NCBI GenBank assembly: GCA_026984915.1
Contig: JALSRG010000068.1
Coordinates: 1-45,013, forward strand
Direction of reading: 5' to 3'
DNA: 45,013 nucleotides
From: Marinosulfonomonas sp.
Lineage (GTDB): Bacteria; Pseudomonadota; Alphaproteobacteria; Rhodobacterales; Rhodobacteraceae
Position numbers and translations under genes: made by a program. The notes below the pieces were generated by a model, which worked only from the letters and a program-made list of their open reading frames with translations, was not told where the DNA came from and made no database searches. This document shows positions 25,932-34,113 of this stretch, piece by piece. Position 1 is the stretch's first letter; the number at the start of each line of letters is the position of its first letter.

Positions 25932-28900
25932 ATGATTGTTAAGAACAAAACCGCGTTGATCCATCGTTTGTTGGGGGCCACTGCCATTAGTTTAGTTACC
26001 GCAGCTAATGCCTATGGTGGTGCCGGAGATTGTTCCCTAGTCGATGGTGTGTTGCCGCAAGGCTGCGATCAGAAAAATGCTGGAACGGTTGTCAACATGC
26101 CGGCTGGCGAAAACAACGAGCTTGATCGGGGTCGAGTGGCGGCCCCCGAGGGGTTTCTGATTTCGGTCAACGGAGAAACTGTTCACGGCGACAAACGGGT
26201 CGAGGATGTGATCCGGCGCACCGACATTGCCCTGTCAAAAGCCGATGTACAGGTGAAATTCGACGGTCTGGGCGTTACGCCCAGATTGGATCTGGAAACT
26301 GTTGGAAAACCGCGCGCCTATGAGGCGGGCGATACGGTAACATTTCAAAGTGCTACAAACTATCCGGCATGGTTGAAAAGGGGGGAAGTCAGGATTATCG
26401 ACCGCAGTGCGGCTGGCGGGCCACGTACGATTGCGATATTGCCGATAAAACCGAACGGCCGGGCCAGTGTGACCTTGCCGCAAGGGCGCGATCTGGTAGC
26501 AGTGCATCGGGTCTATGACGCCCATGGGCGCTATGATGAAACCGACGCGCTGCCGCTGATGCGACGTGATGATCGCGGGTTGATTGATGGTGTTGACGAC
26601 GGCAATGACAGCACGACACGGCGCCGGATTCCTGTGTCAGGCGGGGCAGTCACGGTTTTTGGTACATCCATAGCCTCCGGTGCCAAGGTGTCGGTCATGG
26701 GCGAATCCGTTCGCACCGATCCGTCCGGTAAATTCGTCCTTCAGCGCATATTGCCGGCCGGCGATCACGCGGTGGATGTCGATATTCACGGCAATGGCCA
26801 GAATGTCCATTTGGTGCGCGATCTGACCATTCCGAAATCGGAATGGTTCTATATTGGCACAGCCGATCTGACATTCGGCTACAGAGATCAGGAAATTGCC
26901 GGGAGCAGTGACACCTATACCAAGGGGCGTTTGGCGTTTTATGCCAAGGGCAAGACCCAGCAAGACGCTACGGTGACCGCTGCCGCCGATACGGGAGAGT
27001 CTGATATCGAGGATTTGTTCCGCGATTTCAACGACCGCGATCCGCGCCAGCTATTGTTACGCATTGATCCGGATCAGTACTATCCGACCTATGGTGATGA
27101 CTCGACCTTTGAAGAGGACGCGCCGACCTCGGGAAAGTTTTACCTGAAAGTAGAGAGAGACGGCAACTTTGCTCTTTGGGGAAATTACAAGGCGCGTCTT
27201 TTAGGGTCGGATTATCTGCGTAATGAACGAACGCTCTATGGGGCCGAAGGGTTTTGGGCCTCGCAGCGGCAAACATCAAACGGTGACGCAAAAGCCGAGC
27301 TGACCTTTTATGCGGCCAGTCCCGACAACCTGCCCCAACGCGATGTGTTTCGCGGCACGGGTGGCTCGGTCTATTTCCTGCGCCGTCAGGATCTGTCGGT
27401 CGGATCGGAAACCGTTTCGGTCGAGGTGCGTGACGGCGTGACCGGGCGGGTTCTGTCGCGCCGCACGCTGGTTTACGGGCGTGACTATGACATCAACTAT
27501 CTGCAAGGGGTCATCACCCTGACGTCACCGCTCGGCGGTTTCACCGGTGGCGGTGTGGTGGTCACGACACCGGGGGGCGAGGAGACCGTCAATCTTGTGG
27601 CTCAATACGAATATACGCCGACGGCAGGCAGTCTGGATGGCATGTCCTATGGCGGAAGGGTTCAGTCCTGGGCTAATGACAAACTGCGGTTCGGTTTTAC
27701 CGGTATGGTGGAAAAGACCGGCGCGGCGGATCAGACAGCCTATGGTGCGGATATCCTGTATCAACTGTCGGAAGGCACCTATGCAAAACTGGAATATGCG
27801 CGCAGCGAAGGCCCCGGTTTCGGCTTCAGTTCATCAAGTGATGGGGGGCTGGTGGTTGTGGATACGGCGGCCTCCGGGGGCACAGGGGACGCGGTCAAGA
27901 CTGAATTGCGGGCCGATCTGAAAGACCTTGGGCTCACGACCGAGGGATTCCTGAGCGCCTATTATGAAAAACGCAACCTGGGGTTTTCAACGCTGGACTA
28001 TCAGGTCACGGCGACAACCGGCGATGAAACGCTCTGGGGATTGTCCGCCGAAGTGCAGCAAACCGAACGTCTGCGCTGGTCACTGTATTACGATGATTAC
28101 AAGAATGCCGTCGGAGATATTAAACGCGAAGGCGGGGTTGAACTGACCTTCGCTACCAATGATCGTCTGACCTATGCATTGGGGATCGAGCATACCGACA
28201 AGAAAACCGCCACCGAAAACGGTCGGCGCACCGATGTTGCCCTTCGGGCGACGCTGAAACCAAACGACCGCTTGGAATGGTTCGTCTTTGGTCAGGCCAC
28301 CTTGGACAATTCGGGGCTACCGGAGAACAACCGGATTGGCGCCGGGCTGAGCTATGATTTCGGCAATGGGTGGTCGGTTGAGGGTGAGCTGTCCGACGGC
28401 AATCTGGGCACAGGAGGCAAGGCCCTGCTCAGCTATGAATCCGACAAGAATAACAGCCTCTATTTTGGCTATGAACTTGACCCGGATCGTGAAATCACCG
28501 GTGTCACCTTGACAGGTCGGGATCACGGTAAATTCATTTTCGGCGGCAAGAAGCGCATAAATGACGACATATCCACCTATGCGGAAAATACCTATGATCT
28601 GTTTGGCGCCCGCCGCTCGCTCACCAGCGCCTATGGGGTGGAATATACTCCAAGCAGCTTTGTTGCCTATACCGGGGCGCTGGAAATCGGCACGATCAGG
28701 GATTCCATCAGCGGCGATTTCGACCGAACAGCGCTGTCTTTCGGGGTGCGTTATCAGGACGAGCGGCTGTCCGCGCGCGGCCGGCTGGAGTTTCGCCGCG
28801 AACGCGGGGTTTTGGGCGGCCCGGCCCGCAAATCCGATACCGTTCTGCTGACTTCGACAGCACGCTACAAGATAGACGAAACGCAACGCTTGGTTTTCAA

Positions 28901-29462
28901 TCTGGATGCGACCAAGACCACCGGCACCTCTTCGACCATTCTGAACGGTGATATTGTCGACGCGTCGTTTGGCTATGCCTACCGGCCGATCGACAACGAT
29001 CGTCTGAATGTGCTGATTAAATACCGGTTCCTATATGACATGTATGGCCAGCGGCTGAACGGAACCGATACACCGGGTCCGCGCCAGAAAAGCCATGTGT
29101 TCAGCATTGATGCCAGCTATGATCTTGATCGCCACTGGACGCTGGGAGGCAAATACGGCATCCGTCTGTCCGATAGCTCACCGGATGCGGCAACGGCGTT
29201 TAGCAGAAATGATGCCTGGCTGGCGGTTGTGAATGCACGATACCATCTTGTCCACAATTGGGATGGCCTGATTGAGGCGCGTGTTTTGAAAGCACGGCAG
29301 GCGGGCACCACGCAATACGGCGTGCTGGGGGCCGTCTATCGACATATGGGAAACAATGTCAAACTGGGCGTCGGGTACAATTTTGGCCGCTTCTCCGATG
29401 ACCTGACGGATCTGACTTTTGATGATCGGGGCATATTTGTGAACCTTGTGGCAAAGTTCTGA
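25932..29462 (+). CDS. Large outer-membrane beta-barrel partner of the DUF11 protein
   Basis: About 1176 residues. Signal peptide of about 28 residues (ending ATAISLVTAANAYG), a periplasmic N-terminal part (about 29-305) with a small carboxypeptidase-regulatory-like beta domain (GAKVSVMGESVRTDPSGKF), then a long stretch of alternating hydrophobic/aromatic strands from FYIGTADLTFGYRDQ (about 306) to a final phenylalanine (LVAKF), the usual end of an outer-membrane barrel. The motif VYGRDYDINYLQGVITLTSPL precedes the barrel proper. The start is ATG 25932, with GAGGA 8 nt upstream that overlaps the stop of the DUF11 gene; ATG 25923 in the same frame is too close to that sequence. No TonB box or plug domain was recognised. 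Strict adjacency suggests one transcript and a joint role, perhaps anchoring or exporting the giant protein. Confidence 0.85.
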   Translation: MIVKNKTALIHRLLGATAISLVTAANAYGGAGDCSLVDGVLPQGCDQKNAGTVVNMPAGENNELDRGRVAAPEGFLISVNGETVHGDKRVEDVIRRTDIALSKADVQVKFDGLGVTPRLDLETVGKPRAYEAGDTVTFQSATNYPAWLKRGEVRIIDRSAAGGPRTIAILPIKPNGRASVTLPQGRDLVAVHRVYDAHGRYDETDALPLMRRDDRGLIDGVDDGNDSTTRRRIPVSGGAVTVFGTSIASGAKVSVMGESVRTDPSGKFVLQRILPAGDHAVDVDIHGNGQNVHLVRDLTIPKSEWFYIGTADLTFGYRDQEIAGSSDTYTKGRLAFYAKGKTQQDATVTAAADTGESDIEDLFRDFNDRDPRQLLLRIDPDQYYPTYGDDSTFEEDAPTSGKFYLKVERDGNFALWGNYKARLLGSDYLRNERTLYGAEGFWASQRQTSNGDAKAELTFYAASPDNLPQRDVFRGTGGSVYFLRRQDLSVGSETVSVEVRDGVTGRVLSRRTLVYGRDYDINYLQGVITLTSPLGGFTGGGVVVTTPGGEETVNLVAQYEYTPTAGSLDGMSYGGRVQSWANDKLRFGFTGMVEKTGAADQTAYGADILYQLSEGTYAKLEYARSEGPGFGFSSSSDGGLVVVDTAASGGTGDAVKTELRADLKDLGLTTEGFLSAYYEKRNLGFSTLDYQVTATTGDETLWGLSAEVQQTERLRWSLYYDDYKNAVGDIKREGGVELTFATNDRLTYALGIEHTDKKTATENGRRTDVALRATLKPNDRLEWFVFGQATLDNSGLPENNRIGAGLSYDFGNGWSVEGELSDGNLGTGGKALLSYESDKNNSLYFGYELDPDREITGVTLTGRDHGKFIFGGKKRINDDISTYAENTYDLFGARRSLTSAYGVEYTPSSFVAYTGALEIGTIRDSISGDFDRTALSFGVRYQDERLSARGRLEFRRERGVLGGPARKSDTVLLTSTARYKIDETQRLVFNLDATKTTGTSSTILNGDIVDASFGYAYRPIDNDRLNVLIKYRFLYDMYGQRLNGTDTPGPRQKSHVFSIDASYDLDRHWTLGGKYGIRLSDSSPDAATAFSRNDAWLAVVNARYHLVHNWDGLIEARVLKARQAGTTQYGVLGAVYRHMGNNVKLGVGYNFGRFSDDLTDLTFDDRGIFVNLVAKF

Positions 29463-29508
29463 GGTTCAGGCGCCTTTAGGTCCTGCCCCTTATGTATCTC
29501 GAAGATGC

Positions 29509-29525
29509 TAGGTCTACGCCCTAGG
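29509..29525 (-). repeat. 17-bp dispersed element, copy 3
   Basis: Identical to 32-48 and 15266-15282, same orientation. The TAG stop of the DeoR gene (29521-29523) is bases 3-5 of the element in gene orientation, exactly as for cueO. Confidence 0.85.
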
Positions 29526-30297
29526 CTTTTGCTTGGTCGGATACAAAAACATCGGTGCCGGCTGCTTTCAGTTTTGCTGTCAGGGCATAGGGTGGTGGTG
29601 CATCGCATACCAGGCGGTCGATCCGGGCCAATGGGCAGACTTCGAACGATGCGAGGGCGTTGAATTTGCTTTGGTCCACCAGGATTGTCAGGGATTTTGA
29701 CTGTTCGATCATCGCGCGGGCAACCTGTGCCTCTTCGATACTGTAGTTCATCGCACCGGTCCGGCCATCCAGGGCGCCTATGGTCAGGACGGCGTGATGC
29801 GCCCGGAAAGATCGTATCTGTTCGGTGACCACAGCCCCCACGGTTTGCCGGTTGTCTGGATGATATTCCCCGCCCAGCAGGTAGGTTCGCGTGTTGGAAT
29901 TGCCCAGTGAAATTGTCCGCGCGATTTCTGTCGAGTTTGTAATAACGGTCAGCCCAGATGATTTTGCAATTTCCTCGGCAAAGTAAAGCGTTGTCGAACC
30001 GGTATCGATAAACAGGGTCTCGCCGCTGAGAAACAACCCGGCTGCGGTGCGGGCAATTCTCATCTTCCCTTCAACGTTTTCCGACATCCTTTGCTGAAAT
30101 GGCCCCTCGCCGTAGGTGCGTGGAAGCGTGGCGCCGCCATGTATTTTCTGAATTTTGCCGGATTTGGCCAATTCGGTCAGATCCCGGCGAATGGTCTCAC
30201 GCGATGTGTTCAGGCTTGCCGCCAGATCCTCTACCGACACTTTTTCGGATTTACGTATGATTTCAAGGAGGTGCGTATGTCTTCGTTGTACTTTCAT
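29521..30297 (-). CDS. DeoR/GlpR-family transcriptional repressor
   Basis: 258 residues. N-terminal winged helix-turn-helix (residues 5-57) with the family signature VSVEDLAASLNTSRETIRRDL, then a phosphosugar-sensing domain of the ribose-5-phosphate-isomerase-like fold (about 75-235) with FIDTGSTTLYFAE, NSTEIA and LLGGEYHPDNRQTVG. Such repressors normally sit beside the sugar operon they control and respond to a phosphorylated intermediate; no sugar transporter or kinase operon adjoins it here. GGAAA precedes the ATG at 30297. It converges on the barrel gene, 58 bp apart, with the 17-bp element in between. The target is unknown. Confidence 0.9.
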   Translation of the reverse strand: MKVQRRHTHLLEIIRKSEKVSVEDLAASLNTSRETIRRDLTELAKSGKIQKIHGGATLPRTYGEGPFQQRMSENVEGKMRIARTAAGLFLSGETLFIDTGSTTLYFAEEIAKSSGLTVITNSTEIARTISLGNSNTRTYLLGGEYHPDNRQTVGAVVTEQIRSFRAHHAVLTIGALDGRTGAMNYSIEEAQVARAMIEQSKSLTILVDQSKFNALASFEVCPLARIDRLVCDAPPPYALTAKLKAAGTDVFVSDQAKA

Positions 30298-30637
30298 GAC
30301 GATTTCCAGTATCCAGATTCACCGTTTGAAAAACACACACGGTTTGCATGTTCATTGCCTGCCCGAACAGTCATTTGCGGAAGTTATACCAAGTTCCCGC
30401 CGATTTACAGGCGCAATTATATTGCCATCCGCCCCCAATTTCATCCTGGCCATCCGGGGTCGGCAGAAACCGGTTGCGGATAGCGATTTTGCACCAAGCC
30501 AACAAGAATCTGAACCTGCGCGCATATTTTACGGCATCAGCCGTTTTGATTTAAGCAAGAATACCTATGTGATAGATGTCGGGGCGCCACAGCCCGAAAG
30601 GCGATGATGCCCTGCCCTGAGTGAAGTGGAGGCTATC
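30298..30637. other. 340-bp divergent intergenic region
   Basis: Separates the DeoR gene (-) from the SpoIIAA-like gene (+). The short open frames here lack good starts and codon periodicity, so none is called. A possible promoter for the rightward gene is TTGATT (30546-30551), an 18-bp spacer and TGATAG (30570-30575), with low confidence. No strong dyad or terminator was seen. Confidence 0.4.
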
Positions 30638-31378
30638 ATGATCTACGCTGATTTCGACTCTGACAGGAATATCGTTGTTCTGACTCCAAAAGATGAGGTC
30701 ACCGGCGCCGATCTACAGGCAATCAGCGCCAAAATCGACGATTATATCAACCATCACGACAAGGTGCCAAGCCTGGTTATCCGCGCTGACGACCTGCCAC
30801 ACTGGAAGAATTTTTCGGCGCTGCGGCAACATCTGAAACTGATTCACGAACACCATAAAATTGTGCCCAAGGTTGCCTTTGTAACAGATAGCCCGGCATT
30901 GTCTTTTGCAAGTGCCCTTGCACGGCAGTTCGTCAAAGCCAGGGTTCGCCGCTTCTCGGCCGCGCATATGGATGAGGCAATGGACTGGGCCGCGCGCCCG
31001 GATGATGATCCCGGCCGGTTCGAACTGATCAAAGGCCTGCCGCACGATGTTCTGGCCCTGCATGTCAGCGGGATCATAACCGCAGAGGACTACAGGAAAA
31101 TGCTGGTTCCCACGGTTGAGGCCATGCTCAAGGAGCATGATCGGATAAAGGTGCTGGTCGTTTTTGATCACGCATTTGACGGCTATTCCGCCAATGCCAT
31201 TTGGGAAGACCTCAAACTGGGGCTTGGCCATTTGCGGGCTTTCTCAAAGCTGGCCGTCGTCACCGATCTGGTTTGGTTGCGCCGCGCGGTGATGATTTTT
31301 TCACCGATTGTACCGGCCAGAGTAAAAACCTTTCCTCTCAGCCAACTGGATGCGGCGAAAGAATGGATCAAGTGGTAA
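30638..31378 (+). CDS. Tandem SpoIIAA-like (STAS-fold) protein
   Basis: 246 residues made of two similar SpoIIAA-like domains (PF11964 type, lipid-binding/STAS fold), roughly 1-115 and 125-246. Both halves share a beta-rich start, a long helix, a V(L)V(V/I)-type strand, and a lysine/arginine-rich region before a final helix; compare KVAFVTDSPAL with KLAVVTDLVWLRR and the closing LDAAKEWI. GGAGG lies 6 nt before ATG 30638; the frame is also open 12 bases further up. Single-domain members are common soluble proteins of unknown function, sometimes linked to membranes. It converges on mprF with 9 bp between. Confidence 0.82.
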   Translation: MIYADFDSDRNIVVLTPKDEVTGADLQAISAKIDDYINHHDKVPSLVIRADDLPHWKNFSALRQHLKLIHEHHKIVPKVAFVTDSPALSFASALARQFVKARVRRFSAAHMDEAMDWAARPDDDPGRFELIKGLPHDVLALHVSGIITAEDYRKMLVPTVEAMLKEHDRIKVLVVFDHAFDGYSANAIWEDLKLGLGHLRAFSKLAVVTDLVWLRRAVMIFSPIVPARVKTFPLSQLDAAKEWIKW

Positions 31379-31387
31379 CGTGATTGG

Positions 31388-34006
31388 CTAGCGCGGCAAC
31401 AGCCCCTTGGCCCCTCCGGCGATCAGCAGGGTCACATCCTTCAGGGCGGGAAAGGGAGGCAGAGCGCCAGGGACGGCAAGATACCGTGTTCTCCATTCCG
31501 GCGCGAATTTCTGCTTGAAGTTCCGCAGACCCTCGAAGTTGTAAAAACCGCCGCCATGGCGATAAAGAACCGAGCCGAATTTGGTCCAGAGCCGGCTGCC
31601 GTGGCGCACTTCCAGCCCTGCAAGCGGTGCCATGCCAAGGCTGAATTCTTCAGCGCCCGCATCACGATAATACTGTAGCAGTTCCACAAACAGGAATTCC
31701 ATCATGTTGCTGCCGGCATCGGGCGTATATCTCATCAGATCAATCGACAGACGCTTGCCGTCCGCGCCGCTCAGTATGCTGGCAAAGCCGACAATTTTTC
31801 CTTCGCGCCGAACAACCGCAATGGCAAAATGTTTCAGATATTCTGGATCAAAGCGGCCCATCGAGAACCCTTTTTCTGATCCGCCCCGCGTTTCCAGCCA
31901 TTGATCGGAGACCACTTTGATCTGCCCGAGCAGTGTGTCGCTGATCGGTGCTGACAGTATCTGGACACTCAACCCGCTGCGAATGGCCTGATTGCGCACG
32001 GCCCGCATGTTTTTGAATTTCTTTCCGGAAAGAGAGAATTCCTGCAGTTTGACCACAGCTTCTTCTCCGATTTTATGCAGGGTGAGACCCATTTCCACCC
32101 ACAGCGATAGATAGCGGTCGCTGACCTCATAGAAAACCGGGCGGGCATTGGCGTGATATGCGGCGTCATAAAAGGCCCAGGCCAGATCCCGGACCGAGGC
32201 TTCCGGTCCGACCGGATCGCCAAAGGCAACCCAGGATTTTCCCTGAACCGCAAACATGATGAAGGCGTCCTGGTTTTCGGAAAAGAAAAAGGACTTGTCG
32301 CCACTGAGCGCCAGATTGGCCTCGGGGTTGCTTTGCGCCTTCACAATTTCGGCAGCTTTGGCCAGGGAAGCGGCGTCCGGGGATTGTTTGCGTGCCCGGG
32401 CCGGTTGCAGGGCAAGATAGACCATGAAAAAGGTTAACAGCGCTGCGGCCAGCAAGCCGGCACGCATGGCGCGGGGCATGTTTTCGCCGCTGGCAAAGTG
32501 AAACCAGACATCCGACGAATAAGGCGTGGCGGCATGCATCAGCAACATGAACGCAATTGCGCCGATGGTCAGGCCGGCAACGATGACAAACCAGCCGGGA
32601 GAAAGCAGGTTTTGTGTCAGACGTGCCGAGCGAAAGAACTCTCGTCTGAGGGGCCACAAAACCAGGGCGGCGGCTCCGAGAAAAAATGCGCTTTTCAGGT
32701 CAAACCCGTTCAGAATGGATGCCAGAACCCCGCCGAGCAGCGTGGCCTGCATCAGCCAGAAGGCCGCAGATATGCGGCGCATCAGGCCCTGGGCCAGAAG
32801 GATCAGCACCACCCCCAGCGCAGCCGATAACATGGCACCGCTTTCCAGCAGCACGGCCATCAGGTAGCTGTCCGGGTCAATGTCATCGGGGCGAACGCTG
32901 GGCATCAGCGACATCAGGATCAGATAGACGCCAAGCCCGAATGCCGCTGTTCCGGTGACGGAGGGTGCTATGGAACTGATGGCCTTGCTGACGGGCTGCA
33001 TCTGTTCGGGAATGGTGCCGAACAGGCGCGCAATGGGGCCAGAGGCCAGACGTGCCTCGTTTATGGCGACAAATACCATGGCCAGGGCAAACGGCGCCAG
33101 ATAATAGATCATCCGAAACAGCAACAGAGAGGCCGCGACCTGATCCAGGTGCATGCCAGCGGGCAGCGCGGCGATGATGATGCTCTCAAAAACACCGACA
33201 CCACCCGGCACATGGCTGGCAACCCCGGCAACAAGGGCCACGGCAAAAACGGCCAGGAAAGTCACAAAATCCGGCCCGCCGGCGGGCAACAGGATATAAA
33301 GGGTTGCAGCAGCCATTGTTGTATCAATGATCGAAAAAACCAACTGCCCGGCCAACAGGCCGGGGCGGGGAAACGGAATCTCCAGTTTGCGGATTTTCAG
33401 CGTCTTTCCGGTTGCGGAAAGATAGGCGATCAATGCCAGGGCAATCATCAGAACAGCCGCAGAAACACCGCGAATGGACAAACCCGTCCATGATACAAGT
33501 CCGGTCAGCGCCGACGGATGCAGCATCAGTGCAAACAGACCGATCAGGGTTATCCCAAGCCCGAAAGCCAGTGAAACGAAGGTCGATACCGCAGCCACCT
33601 CAAAGGCGTTCAAGCCGTAGGCCGAATAAATGCGATAGCGCACCGCACCACCGGAAACGGCGCCAACACCGATTGTATTGCCAAAGGAATAGCCAAGGAA
33701 TCCGCCAACGATCACCGCGCGCAGGGGCACCCTTTTATTCAGATAGCGCAGGGCTGACCAATCGTAACCGATCAGCGCGCCATACCCGGCCAATGTCGTC
33801 AGAACTGCAGCGAAAATGGTTGTAGAGGGCTTGGCGCGGACCTGGGCAAACACTTCCTGCATGTCAACCGGCGCAAGCACACGGTACAGCGCAATAACCC
33901 CGGCAGAAAACAAACCCAAACCCAGCAGGATCGGCAGCAGGCGTTTGGCCTGAGCCCAATAAACCCGAGGAGCCTGTTCGGTTTTTTCCTGTGTTTCTGC
34001 GTTCAC
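31388..34006 (-). CDS. mprF: MprF-type phosphatidylglycerol lysyltransferase/flippase
   Basis: 872 residues. N-terminal flippase part (about 20-530) with some 14 hydrophobic segments, including GGFLGYSFGNTIGVGAVSGGAVRYRIY and SHVPGGVGVFE, both typical of this family. The C-terminal DUF2156 domain (about 570-860) is the aminoacyl-tRNA-dependent transferase, with SEKGFSMGRFDPEYL, LSIDLMRY and EFLFVELLQYY. It would add lysine (or another amino acid) to phosphatidylglycerol and move the product outward, lowering the negative surface charge and raising resistance to cationic peptides and acid. The start is a GTG at 34006 with GAGGGAGAG in front. The leader is strongly A/G-rich on the sense strand. 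degP lies upstream on the same strand but a terminator intervenes, so mprF needs its own promoter or read-through. Confidence 0.94.
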   Translation of the reverse strand: MNAETQEKTEQAPRVYWAQAKRLLPILLGLGLFSAGVIALYRVLAPVDMQEVFAQVRAKPSTTIFAAVLTTLAGYGALIGYDWSALRYLNKRVPLRAVIVGGFLGYSFGNTIGVGAVSGGAVRYRIYSAYGLNAFEVAAVSTFVSLAFGLGITLIGLFALMLHPSALTGLVSWTGLSIRGVSAAVLMIALALIAYLSATGKTLKIRKLEIPFPRPGLLAGQLVFSIIDTTMAAATLYILLPAGGPDFVTFLAVFAVALVAGVASHVPGGVGVFESIIIAALPAGMHLDQVAASLLLFRMIYYLAPFALAMVFVAINEARLASGPIARLFGTIPEQMQPVSKAISSIAPSVTGTAAFGLGVYLILMSLMPSVRPDDIDPDSYLMAVLLESGAMLSAALGVVLILLAQGLMRRISAAFWLMQATLLGGVLASILNGFDLKSAFFLGAAALVLWPLRREFFRSARLTQNLLSPGWFVIVAGLTIGAIAFMLLMHAATPYSSDVWFHFASGENMPRAMRAGLLAAALLTFFMVYLALQPARARKQSPDAASLAKAAEIVKAQSNPEANLALSGDKSFFFSENQDAFIMFAVQGKSWVAFGDPVGPEASVRDLAWAFYDAAYHANARPVFYEVSDRYLSLWVEMGLTLHKIGEEAVVKLQEFSLSGKKFKNMRAVRNQAIRSGLSVQILSAPISDTLLGQIKVVSDQWLETRGGSEKGFSMGRFDPEYLKHFAIAVVRREGKIVGFASILSGADGKRLSIDLMRYTPDAGSNMMEFLFVELLQYYRDAGAEEFSLGMAPLAGLEVRHGSRLWTKFGSVLYRHGGGFYNFEGLRNFKQKFAPEWRTRYLAVPGALPPFPALKDVTLLIAGGAKGLLPR

Positions 34007-34061
34007 CTGCTGCTCTCCCTCGGGTTCTTTCTTTTGCTTTTTTTTGTTTGGGTGGGCAAGG

Positions 34062-34096
34062 GCGAAATAAAAAGCGGCCCCCGTAGGGGCCGCTTT
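34062..34096 (-). terminator. Rho-independent terminator of degP
   Basis: In the minus direction: an 11-bp perfect stem AAAGCGGCCCC / GGGGCCGCTTT (34071-34081 with 34086-34096) around a 4-base loop, followed by a T-rich stretch (complement of 34062-34070). It lies 18 bp past the degP stop. Confidence 0.92.
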
Positions 34097-34113
34097 GTGC
34101 CATTGTATTGTGT

